This document shows positions 1 to 5,223 of a stretch of DNA of 6,690 nucleotides, one piece after another. The stretch comes from Clostridiales bacterium (lineage in GTDB: Bacteria; Bacillota; Clostridia; Oscillospirales; QAMX01): positions 1 through 6,690 of the forward strand of contig JAEDMJ010000072.1 in the NCBI GenBank assembly GCA_016303065.1, in the 5' to 3' direction. Each line of letters begins with the position of its first letter. Positions within the stretch are counted from its first letter, which is position 1. The notes beneath the pieces are model-generated. The model worked only from the letters and a program-made list of their open reading frames with translations, had not been told where the DNA came from and searched no databases. The translations under genes and the position numbers were made by a program.

Positions 1-117
1 ATACGAATCTCCGATATAGTCCGCAAGCTCCTGAACCTCCGGCGGGACATAGTAATGGGCGAGTATTATCGCGTCTTTCTCTTTTTTCAGCTTTTCTATT
101 TCTTCTCTGACGTTCAT
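1..117 (-). CDS. nadA: quinolinate synthase NadA, N-terminal part (cut by window edge)
   Basis: Only the first 39 codons are present; the gene runs off the left edge. The peptide starts MNVREEIEKLKKEKDAI and continues with AHYY (residues 20-23), PPEVQELADYIGDS (25-38). The HYY and ADxxGDS blocks are hallmarks of the N-terminal domain of NadA, the [4Fe-4S] enzyme that condenses iminoaspartate with dihydroxyacetone phosphate to make quinolinate in de novo NAD synthesis (family knowledge). The ATG at 117-115 follows a GAGGA ribosome site (122-126) with a short A-rich spacer, which supports the start. The catalytic cysteines lie outside the window. In Firmicutes nadA is usually followed by nadB and nadC, which would lie to the left here. 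A strong promoter about 110 bases upstream suggests it opens its own operon. Confidence 0.93.
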   Translation of the reverse strand, partial: MNVREEIEKLKKEKDAIILAHYYVPPEVQELADYIGDSY

Positions 118-152
118 TTTTTCCTCAATTCACAACGGCGGCGGACTTGTCT

Positions 153-174
153 TACGGAAAAAGTCTTTTCCGTA
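153..174 (-). other. hairpin in the nadA leader
   Basis: TACGGAAAA (153-161) and TTTTCCGTA (166-174) form a perfect 9-bp stem with a 4-base loop inside the predicted nadA 5' leader. No U-run follows it on the minus strand, so it is not an ordinary terminator. Its role is unknown; it may stabilise the transcript or be part of a leader control element. Confidence 0.4.
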
Positions 175-224
175 TGCTTTGGCGCCGGTTTTTTGCTGTT
201 CCGCATTTCGCCGAACCGTACAAG

Positions 225-253
225 AGTATAGCACTTTTGCCGTCAGGTGACAA
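225..253 (-). promoter_or_regulatory. sigma-A promoter for nadA
   Basis: On the minus strand TTGTCA (253-248) and TATACT (230-225) are separated by exactly 17 bases, each one mismatch from consensus, and the -10 is extended by TG (TGCTATACT). Transcription would start near 218, giving a leader of about 100 nt before the nadA ATG. Confidence 0.75.
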
Positions 254-281
254 GACATATGTAAAACAATAATTGTCAGGT
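242..281. promoter_or_regulatory. candidate operator at the nadA promoter (possible NiaR site)
   Basis: TGTCTTGTCA (minus strand, 257-248) overlaps the -35 box and differs by one base from a TGTC-TT-GACA type palindrome. From memory, NiaR (YrxA), the niacin-responsive repressor of nad genes in Firmicutes, binds a core of this type. In addition GTCAGGT occurs twice in the same orientation, at 242-248 and 275-281, 33 bases apart, and TGACAA (248-253) faces TTGTCA (273-278). The repeats are seen directly; the regulator is inference. Confidence 0.4.
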
Positions 282-346
282 TTTTGCGGGAATTATTGGG
301 CAGTTGTCTGAGGAAAAAAAGCGGAAACGCCGGGGATTTGAAGAGG

Positions 347-390
347 GGCAAAAAGTCCGAAGCTTTTTGGAGGGCCTCGGACTTTTTGCC
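347..390 (-). terminator. stem-loop terminator after the propeller gene, symmetrical and possibly bidirectional
   Basis: GGCAAAAAGTCCGA (347-360) and TCGGACTTTTTGCC (377-390) are perfect 14-bp inverted copies around a 16-base loop. On either strand the GTCCGA/TCGGAC stem is followed at once by five T residues. It lies about 30 bases past the stop codon of the 419-2290 gene and separates that gene from the nadA promoter. The symmetry means it would also stop transcripts arriving from the left. Confidence 0.7.
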
Positions 391-418
391 GGGAGAGAAA
401 CAGGCGGCTTTTCCTGTT

Positions 419-2290
419 TTACTTCAGCTCTTCGGTTTGCACGTTTGTAACGAAGTAAATGCGTTCGTCCGTCGGCTCGTCCACATTTTCCATGTCGGGG
501 CCGTTGGGGAGAAGCTCAAGATTCGGAAGGTATCTGGCGGGTTTTGTGCGGAAAATGAGGCGTTCCAGGGAATTTACCGCCTGGAGGAAGCGCTTTGCGC
601 CCCTGAAGTCAAAGAGCTCGCCGTCCATAAGGATATCGTAGGTGTTCTCGGTGCAGTCGGCGCGGAACTCAAAACGGTGCCAGCCGACGGAGAGGGGATA
701 TTCAAAGGCTTTTTGGGTGTCGGATGCGTACCGGACGCGGACCTGACGGTTTCCGACGGTGATGCGGCAGGCGATGATCCCGGTCGGGTCGGCAAGCTCG
801 ACGAATATGGGGTCTTTGTAGTTTTCGGCGCACATGATATCAAAGCTCACCGAGACCTTGCGGCTTTCCGGGAAGATTCGCATGGCGCGGGCGTAGTCGC
901 AGGGGTCCTTGTCGGCAATTCGGATGCAGTGGGTTCCGTCGTAGAGCACGTGGTGGGAAACGGGGGACCAGACTGTGCTGTATACGTTCCAGTCCGTTAC
1001 GAAAGCGCCGGTGCAGTTTTTGAAGTCGTCGTTCACGTGTTCGCTGACGCTGCGGCGGATCGGCACGGGAATGCGGGACACACCGATGTCCTCTTTGTTT
1101 ATGCTGTGGCAGAGCCACATACAGCCCTCGGGGTATTCCCTGTGGCCTTCGCATATTCCGCGTATGTACTGGGGGCCGAAGTCCTTGCAGGTGCCCTCGT
1201 ATCTGCGCGGAGGAACTTCGCCGAACACGCAGGCCATGTCGTTGAATTCGATGCCGTCTTCGGATGTGACGACTACGAGGGGGTAGCGGTGTTCGCTGGA
1301 AATGCTGTTGTCGTAGGCGATTGCGAACTTCCCGTCGTCCGTTTTCTGTCCCCAGGATTTTGCCCCGGAGGTGGCAAAGCTGGGCTCTGTTCTGAATTCC
1401 CATGTGCTGCCTCCGTCGCGGCTCCGGGCAACTCTGGACTGTTTCCAGAGGGCGACGATGTTGTCGTCGTCGATGTGATACCAGCAGAAGCTTGAGGCCG
1501 ATTCGTAGGGTGTGTTTTCGGCCGTTCCCTTTTTTGCCTCGCCGGGGGTCAGGAATTTTGCAGGAGTTTTGATGGCGATGCACTCGTCGTTGTTGCCGTG
1601 CTCTTCCGACCACTGCTGGGTTACGAGTTTGTCGGCAAGAAGCTCACGGCAGGCTTCAACAAAGCCGGGATCCGGCGACTCGGTGTAAAGCGGGAAGGGG
1701 AGCTTTTCCGGAGTCCAGCCCGACTGCTTCAGGTAATGGATGAAGTAGATCGGCCCCAGCTCTCCGGATTCGTATACCTCGCGCACGACGCGTCCGATCC
1801 CGTAGTTTACCCAGGGGCAGATGTGGACGTAGGGGGAATGGCCGTAAAATCCGCTGACAAGAAGCCGGTCGGAGGAGCTGTGAAAGAACGCCATACGCTG
1901 GTGCATGAAGCAGTTTTTGCGTTCGGGAACGACAATGTCCGTTCCGTTGTCACAGTGATATGTGCCGGGCTCGATCTGGATTACCGGGAAGGACACCTTC
2001 GGCGTTCCCCAGTGGACGCCGTCGTCCGAGCTGACGATCAGCGACCTTCCGCCGCCGGTGTGTTCGCTTACGGGATTGGACAAAAACTGGAGATAGAACT
2101 TTGAGCGCCAGTAGGTGAGCATGGGGGCGTGGTTATAGGTGTTGCCGAAGCCCTCGGCAAATTCGGGGTGTTTCCGGTTCGCGCGCATGACCTGATAGTT
2201 CGATGCGCCGACGGCATGGCGAAGGCCGCCGTCGTGCAGGGACATGCGTGCAAATTCGTTTCCGGCGTAAAAGGGAGTGTTCTTTTCCAT
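419..2290 (-). CDS. cytoplasmic sialidase-fold (BNR/Asp-box) beta-propeller protein with C-terminal lectin-like domain
   Basis: This 623-residue protein has two clear Asp boxes (S/TxDxGxxW): SSDDGVHW at 87-94 and SRDGGSTW at 290-297. A degenerate third, TSEDGIEF, lies at 342-349. These mark a beta-propeller of the sialidase/BNR superfamily over roughly residues 50-410. NHAP at 53-56 followed by FYLQF resembles the first blade of propeller-type polysaccharide enzymes. Residues about 425-600 are strand-rich (for example VSVSFDIM, GWHRFEF, YDILMDGE) and look like a concanavalin/LamG-type sandwich. I see no N-terminal FRIP motif, so true sialidase activity is not supported. There is no signal peptide or membrane segment and there are 17 cysteines, which points to a cytosolic protein acting on imported oligosaccharides. 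The start is fixed by AAGGAG (2306-2301) 10 bases upstream. It has its own promoter and terminator. Substrate and reaction (hydrolase or lyase) are unknown; the nearby oxidoreductase suggests sugar catabolism. Confidence 0.85.
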   Translation of the reverse strand: MEKNTPFYAGNEFARMSLHDGGLRHAVGASNYQVMRANRKHPEFAEGFGNTYNHAPMLTYWRSKFYLQFLSNPVSEHTGGGRSLIVSSDDGVHWGTPKVSFPVIQIEPGTYHCDNGTDIVVPERKNCFMHQRMAFFHSSSDRLLVSGFYGHSPYVHICPWVNYGIGRVVREVYESGELGPIYFIHYLKQSGWTPEKLPFPLYTESPDPGFVEACRELLADKLVTQQWSEEHGNNDECIAIKTPAKFLTPGEAKKGTAENTPYESASSFCWYHIDDDNIVALWKQSRVARSRDGGSTWEFRTEPSFATSGAKSWGQKTDDGKFAIAYDNSISSEHRYPLVVVTSEDGIEFNDMACVFGEVPPRRYEGTCKDFGPQYIRGICEGHREYPEGCMWLCHSINKEDIGVSRIPVPIRRSVSEHVNDDFKNCTGAFVTDWNVYSTVWSPVSHHVLYDGTHCIRIADKDPCDYARAMRIFPESRKVSVSFDIMCAENYKDPIFVELADPTGIIACRITVGNRQVRVRYASDTQKAFEYPLSVGWHRFEFRADCTENTYDILMDGELFDFRGAKRFLQAVNSLERLIFRTKPARYLPNLELLPNGPDMENVDEPTDERIYFVTNVQTEELK

Positions 2291-2369
2291 GGAATGAAAT
2301 CTCCTTTTATAAAGATTTGGCCAAATGCGGAAAATTTTTCGGGCTTTGCATTTGAAAGAGACTTTGCGT

Positions 2370-2419
2370 TTTGCGCCGGATACCGCAGGCGGCTTTTATT
2401 CCGGCGCTTTGCGCCGGAT
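2370..2419. promoter_or_regulatory. repeated GCGCCGGAT elements and palindrome at the transcription start of the propeller gene
   Basis: TCCGGCGC (2400-2407), three bases, then GCGCCGGA (2411-2418) form a perfect palindrome lying over the predicted +1. The right-hand part, TTTGCGCCGGAT, recurs exactly at 2370-2381, 38 bases away in the same orientation. The arrangement suits a repressor operator with an auxiliary half-site, or a stable hairpin at the very 5' end of the mRNA. The repeats are seen directly; the function is inference. Confidence 0.45.
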
Positions 2420-2421
2420 TC

Positions 2422-2450
2422 ATTATACCGCACCGCCGGGGAAAAATCAA
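2422..2450 (-). promoter_or_regulatory. sigma-A promoter for the propeller gene
   Basis: On the minus strand TTGATT (2450-2445) is followed after 17 bases by a perfect TATAAT (2427-2422). Transcription should begin near 2415, leaving a leader of about 125 nt. This means the gene can be transcribed independently of the acetyltransferase upstream. Confidence 0.65.
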
Positions 2451-2570
2451 ATGTTTGCGTGCGGGAGGAACGGCGTTTGAATGCCTTCTTTTTTCCGGGG
2501 GACGGAGTTTGTGTCAAACCGGAGGGACGGGATCTGGCGACGCTAAAAACCGCGGGGGTGTAGCCGGAAT

Positions 2571-3113
2571 TTATTGATTTAGTATTTTTCCCATCTCGAT
2601 CCTGATTTCATTTCGTTCCCGGTCGGCGTTGGAGTATGCGAACAAATCAAAGCCTATGATTTCAAAGCCGTTCTTTCTGTAAAAGGATATGGCGTTTTCG
2701 TTGCAGCTCTGCGTTTCGAGAACCGCCATGCGCGCTCCGCTTTTTGCCGCTTCCGATAAAATTGAGTTCATTAACAAAGTGCCGATTCCCCTGCGCCGCA
2801 TAGAACTGTCAAAAACGCCGATATTGCTGATGCGATAGCGATTATTCCATTTTTCTAAAGCTCCCTCAGCATACCCCAACAGTTTTCCGTCTTCAAAGGC
2901 TCCGAATGCCCTGGGGTTATCCAGCCATTCGCCAAAGAAAACATCGCTGAATGACATTTCTTTCGGCTTGTCAAAGGTCTTATAGGCAATATCAAAGCCG
3001 TTTGCCCTGGCTTCTATGTCGTAATACCCTTTTGTCAGGTAATGTAAGGTGAACTTTTTATTGAAATAGGTTTCCCTGTCCAGTTCTTTGATCTCTGTCA
3101 TTGTTTCTGTCAT
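2571..3113 (-). CDS. GNAT-family N-acetyltransferase
   Basis: From the ATG at 3113 the protein has 180 residues, a normal GNAT length. The acetyl-CoA pyrophosphate-binding motif A is clear at residues 105-111 (MRRRGIG, fitting R/QxxGxG/A), preceded by the beta-4 strand RISNIGV. The downstream block VLETQ..NENAISFYRKNGF (131-150) is the usual beta-5/alpha-4 region, and YSN..RNEIRIEM near the end completes the fold. The LETQ...N..A..FY and late YSN...NEI signatures recall streptothricin acetyltransferases (Sat type), but this is resemblance only and the substrate is unknown. The frame stays open up to 3218, but the extra 35 residues look non-conserved and include a leader hairpin. An AAGGGA abuts the chosen ATG, so the second ATG four codons later (3101) is also possible. 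It is 142 bases past the oxidoreductase stop and may be co-transcribed with it. Confidence 0.85.
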   Translation of the reverse strand: MTETMTEIKELDRETYFNKKFTLHYLTKGYYDIEARANGFDIAYKTFDKPKEMSFSDVFFGEWLDNPRAFGAFEDGKLLGYAEGALEKWNNRYRISNIGVFDSSMRRRGIGTLLMNSILSEAAKSGARMAVLETQSCNENAISFYRKNGFEIIGFDLFAYSNADRERNEIRIEMGKILNQ

Positions 3114-3129
3114 TCCCTTTTTGGCTTTT

Positions 3130-3162
3130 GCACCGGCGGCACGGGGAAAGTCCTGCCGGTGC
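3130..3162 (-). other. hairpin just upstream of the acetyltransferase
   Basis: GCACCGGC (3130-3137) and GCCGGTGC (3155-3162) are perfect 8-bp inverted copies around 17 bases. The element lies 16 bases upstream of the chosen start codon. On the minus strand it is followed by AAAAGCC, not a U-run; on the plus strand by TTTATA. It could be an intercistronic mRNA-stabilising or translation-modulating hairpin, or an operator. Confidence 0.4.
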
Positions 3163-3255
3163 TTTATATGGGTATTTCGGATTCGTATTCCGTAAAAATG
3201 CCGCAGAGGTTTATCCAAAAATACATTTTTGAACCCTTTTTAAGCGGCCCGGAGT

Positions 3256-4479
3256 TTATTTTCTGGGATAGCTGATCCGGAGCATATTTTCCACATCATA
3301 GGGATCCGCACCATACTCCTGGCGGAGCCTTTCCTCCGCCTTTGCTTCCACGTCAAAATTCATATCGGCGCCTATATCGATGCGTTTGCCCTGCTGTGCC
3401 GCCGATTCCTCGCACGCCAGCTCTATAACAAGGCTCATCATGGCGTCCTGCGCGGAATATTCAAACTCCTTTACCCCTCTTACCGCAAGCGCAAAATCAA
3501 TCAGCTCGTCCATAATCGCACATCCGTAAAAGGGCAGATTGATGTGCTTGCAGGTTTTTTGGGGGACAAACGGATTTATGTACTCAATCCTTCCCTGCGG
3601 CGTATCCGCATATGCTTTTACGAACCGATCCCCCGGCGTTTCATAGACGACGGGCGACACGGTCGGAAAATGAATATCCTCATATACCCGATTGATTTTG
3701 GTTTCCCACTGCCAGTTCCCGACTCCCGTATGGACGAGGGTGCCCGTTTCGCCCTGCCATTCGGTAAAGCCCGGCCTGCAAAGGCGGCCGAGGAACCCCT
3801 TGATGTTGGAGGCGCTGTCGATCACCATAAAGTCATCCGGGAAAGCCAAAAAGCGGCAGCGGTAGGTTTCGTCATTATAACCCCTTGCCGGAGGAGCGGT
3901 AAACGGCATCGTCGGCATGGTATGAGTGACCGACTGTACCCATTCCGGATAGGCCTTTGCAAAGTGAATCCAGCGGGAATTATTGTGATAGCCCGTGTGA
4001 TCGTTGTAAGAAAAAATCCGGTGTATCTTTCCGATATAGCCGCTCTCCCGGACGGCATTACTGAACCTGTCCACTGCAAAGCGGAAAAAATTCTCTGCGA
4101 CTACGGTCAGAACGCCGTTCGATTGCGCGGTGTGAATCATTTCCCTTGCCTGACGCAGCGTATTGCACCAGGTTGTTTCAACCATGTTGTGGATTTTATG
4201 CTCGGATAAAAAAACAGAAATCGAATGATGGGAATCGACCGGCGAAATAACCAGCGCCGCCTCGATCTCATCGTTTTTGACAAGCTCATGGATGTCATAG
4301 AAGGCTTTCGCACCCAGGCTTTGTGCCATTTCATCCGCGTGCTCCTTGACGGGGTCGCATACTGCGACTACATCGATCCACTGAGAGATGTTTGACAGAA
4401 TCGGCTGATAAATCTGGCTGGAACGGCATCCGGCGCCTATCACTGCCGTCCGAACCGGCTGTGCAATTTCGGTAATCAT
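3256..4479 (-). CDS. Gfo/Idh/MocA-family NAD(P)-dependent oxidoreductase with altered EKP motif
   Basis: The protein has 407 residues. An N-terminal Rossmann fold begins TAVIGAGCRSS (11-21, dinucleotide-binding GxG at 15-17), followed by VAVCDP (38-43) and LVISPVDSH (76-84). The rest is the alpha/beta substrate domain, with AENFFRF (128-134), NDHTGYHNNSRW (159-170) and THTMPTMP (185-192) as its striking blocks. Family members oxidise or reduce sugars, inositols or sugar acids. The family's EKP motif reads VETTW here (100-104), so the usual catalytic lysine is a threonine. The ATG at 4479 follows AGGAAGTGA (4495-4487) at 7 bases. The frame is open up to 4746, but the promoter at 4561-4589 lies inside that extension, so the longer form is rejected. 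Its neighbour, the sialidase-fold protein, suggests a joint role in carbohydrate use. There is no signal peptide, so it is cytosolic. Confidence 0.88.
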   Translation of the reverse strand: MITEIAQPVRTAVIGAGCRSSQIYQPILSNISQWIDVVAVCDPVKEHADEMAQSLGAKAFYDIHELVKNDEIEAALVISPVDSHHSISVFLSEHKIHNMVETTWCNTLRQAREMIHTAQSNGVLTVVAENFFRFAVDRFSNAVRESGYIGKIHRIFSYNDHTGYHNNSRWIHFAKAYPEWVQSVTHTMPTMPFTAPPARGYNDETYRCRFLAFPDDFMVIDSASNIKGFLGRLCRPGFTEWQGETGTLVHTGVGNWQWETKINRVYEDIHFPTVSPVVYETPGDRFVKAYADTPQGRIEYINPFVPQKTCKHINLPFYGCAIMDELIDFALAVRGVKEFEYSAQDAMMSLVIELACEESAAQQGKRIDIGADMNFDVEAKAEERLRQEYGADPYDVENMLRISYPRK

Positions 4480-4560
4480 CGGTTCGTCACTTCCTGTTTT
4501 TTGTCTGCAGCATAGTAAAAACTCCGGCTGTTGAATGTGAATAGGAGTCTGATCCGGTAA

Positions 4561-4589
4561 AGTATAGCATCCTTTTCCGGGATTGTAAA
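4561..4589 (-). promoter_or_regulatory. sigma-A promoter for the oxidoreductase
   Basis: On the minus strand TTTACA (4589-4584) is followed after exactly 17 bases by TATACT (4566-4561), with a TG-extended -10 (TGCTATACT), the same -10 as the nadA promoter. Transcription would start near 4554, giving a leader of about 75 nt to the ATG at 4479. Confidence 0.72.
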
Positions 4590-4599
4590 TAACTATTCT

Positions 4600-4613
4600 G
4601 CAAACGCTTTTGC
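4600..4613. promoter_or_regulatory. LacI/cre-like palindrome upstream of the oxidoreductase promoter
   Basis: GCAAACGCTTTTGC has 5-bp inverted arms (GCAAA/TTTGC) and resembles LacI-family or CcpA-type operators (TGNAANCGNTNNCA), though with mismatches to the cre consensus. It lies about 10 bases upstream of the -35 box. A sugar-responsive regulator would fit the gene's likely role, but the assignment is inference. Confidence 0.3.
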
Positions 4614-4625
4614 CGGGAAGCTGCA

Positions 4626-4667
4626 AAATGCTCTGCCGGAAATTTCCGGGCAAAAGCCGGAGCATTT
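4626..4667. repeat. nested palindromes between truncated gene and oxidoreductase
   Basis: AAATGCTC (4626-4633) and GAGCATTT (4660-4667) form an inverted pair enclosing a perfect 14-bp palindrome CCGGAAATTTCCGG (4636-4649). On the minus strand the outer stem runs into TTTT, so it may serve as a second, weaker terminator for the truncated gene, or as a regulator site for the oxidoreductase promoter just beyond. Confidence 0.4.
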
Positions 4668-4680
4668 CTGAATTGACGGG

Positions 4681-4725
4681 AAAAAAGATGCTTCGCCGGG
4701 GAAAACAGCGGACAAAGAGCGCATC
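4681..4725 (-). terminator. terminator of the truncated gene
   Basis: On the minus strand GATGC (4725-4721) and GCATC (4691-4687) close a stem followed immediately by six T residues (4686-4681). An alternative pairing of CATC and GCG gives 7 bp with a bulge. It begins 7 bases after the stop codon at 4735-4733, the expected place for a native terminator, which supports that stop codon being a real gene end. Confidence 0.5.
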
Positions 4726-4732
4726 CGTATGC

Positions 4733-4831
4733 TTATGCTTTTTCAATCAGCCAGTTGATCAGATTCAGCGATTTGATTCCATCGCAGGATGTGTCCAGAC
4801 CGGTATCCAGAGACAAAACAACCGGCTGTCC
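4733..4831 (-). pseudogene. C-terminal remnant of a truncated gene (32 codons)
   Basis: Reading leftward, a frame runs from just after an in-frame TGA (4834-4832) to TAA (4735-4733). It encodes GQPVVLSLDTGLDT, SCDGIKSLNLINWL and IEKA. The composition and amphipathic pattern look like a real protein C-terminus, not random translation, and a terminator follows the stop. There is no start codon and nothing in this frame upstream; a strong leftward terminator begins about 15 bases before it. The DGIKSLNLI..LIE pattern resembles the last helix of some Gfo/Idh/MocA proteins (DG..SL.l...i), which would fit the locus, but this is weak. I infer that the first part of the gene was lost by recombination with the DNA to the right. 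Confidence 0.5.
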
Positions 4832-4846
4832 TCAGAGACATGAGAG

Positions 4847-4891
4847 AAAAAAAGCTCCCAAATCCAACCTGAGAAAGTAAGATTTGGGAGC
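4847..4891 (-). terminator. strong leftward intrinsic terminator with no gene in front of it
   Basis: GCTCCCAAATC (4854-4864) and GATTTGGGAGC (4881-4891) are perfect 11-bp inverted copies with a 16-base loop. On the minus strand the stem is followed by seven T residues (4853-4847). It would end transcripts coming from the right, yet no minus-strand gene lies there in this window. It either ends an unannotated small RNA in 4892-5100 or was carried in at the edge of an inserted element. Confidence 0.8.
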
Positions 4892-5013
4892 GATAGGATA
4901 TCGGTGCATTATTCATGCTTTGGGGGGTGTCCTCAAAATCGGCTTTGGAGTGCCAAAAACCGTTGGTATATCAGCACTTTTCCGTTTTCGGGTTATTCCC
5001 GCTCGACGAGGAC
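4892..5013. other. structured non-coding segment at the junction, possible small RNA or element end
   Basis: No convincing gene is seen in either direction. GTCCTC (4929-4934) and GAGGAC (5008-5013) could pair and enclose about 73 bases with further short stems, such as GGG-TTATT-CCC (4990-5000). GCAT and ATGC pair around 4906-4918. The segment ends where base composition drops sharply to AT-rich. Read on the minus strand it leads directly into the terminator at 4891-4847, so a transcript of about 160 nt with a closed fold and terminator is possible. It may equally be the conserved end of a mobile element. Confidence 0.3.
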
Positions 5014-5223
5014 TAAACAATTCTGTTTATATAATTTTGCTTTTCGTTAGTCTCACAATTTTGATTTCACGATGTATCTGTATTATCCTTTGCTAAAATG
5101 CCCTTGTTATCATTTTGTTATCGAGGTTGATAACAAGAAGAATTTCACCGTGGATAATATGGAAGCGGTATGTGTGTGTTATAGCGTACTTGACCTCAAA
5201 TTGCAATATGTTTTTCAAAATTT
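5014..5223. other. AT-rich region upstream of abiE with operator-like repeats
   Basis: The stretch is clearly richer in A+T than everything to its left. TAAACA-ATTC-TGTTTA (5014-5029) is a perfect short hairpin. TTGTTATC occurs at 5104-5111 and 5115-5122, one helical turn apart, and its inverted form GATAACAA at 5129-5136; the outer arms extend to 9 bp. A 70-codon frame from 5072 has no ribosome site and no recognisable motif, so I do not call it a gene. Confidence 0.35.

Larger units (their letters stand above)
2291..2570. other. intergenic region between acetyltransferase and propeller genes
   Basis: This 280-base gap holds the propeller gene's ribosome site, leader, promoter and GCGCCGGAT repeats, described separately. 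It also contains a 12-bp palindrome ATTTGGCCAAAT (2315-2326) in the leader and a small GTTTG-TGT-CAAAC hairpin (2507-2519). No convincing terminator for the acetyltransferase is visible: the best candidate is a weak CCG/CGG stem before TTTTT just past its stop. No gene is supported. Confidence 0.5.

Noticed and set aside
284..1495. A 403-codon open frame on the plus strand antisense to the propeller gene
   Set aside because: It lies wholly opposite a gene with clear motifs, its valine/alanine/glycine-rich translation has no recognisable domain, and no ribosome site precedes it. Long antisense frames are common in GC-rich codon usage.
3114..3218. 35-residue N-terminal extension of the acetyltransferase
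   Set aside because: It reads through an 8-bp hairpin, has no clear ribosome site and no resemblance to GNAT N-termini. The protein is full length without it.
3544..4209. Plus-strand 221-codon frame opposite the oxidoreductase
   Set aside because: It is a shadow of a well-supported gene, with no domain and no promoter or ribosome site.
4480..4746. N-terminal extension of the oxidoreductase to the ATG at 4746
   Set aside because: The extension contains the TTTACA-17-TATACT promoter, a terminator and palindromes, overlaps the truncated gene's stop codon, and lacks family similarity. The ATG at 4479 has a near-perfect ribosome site right before the Rossmann motif.
4884..5096. Plus-strand 70-codon frame across the junction
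   Set aside because: It crosses the terminator stem and the composition boundary. The second half is a hydrophobic run produced by AT-rich DNA. No family is recognised, so coding is not supported.
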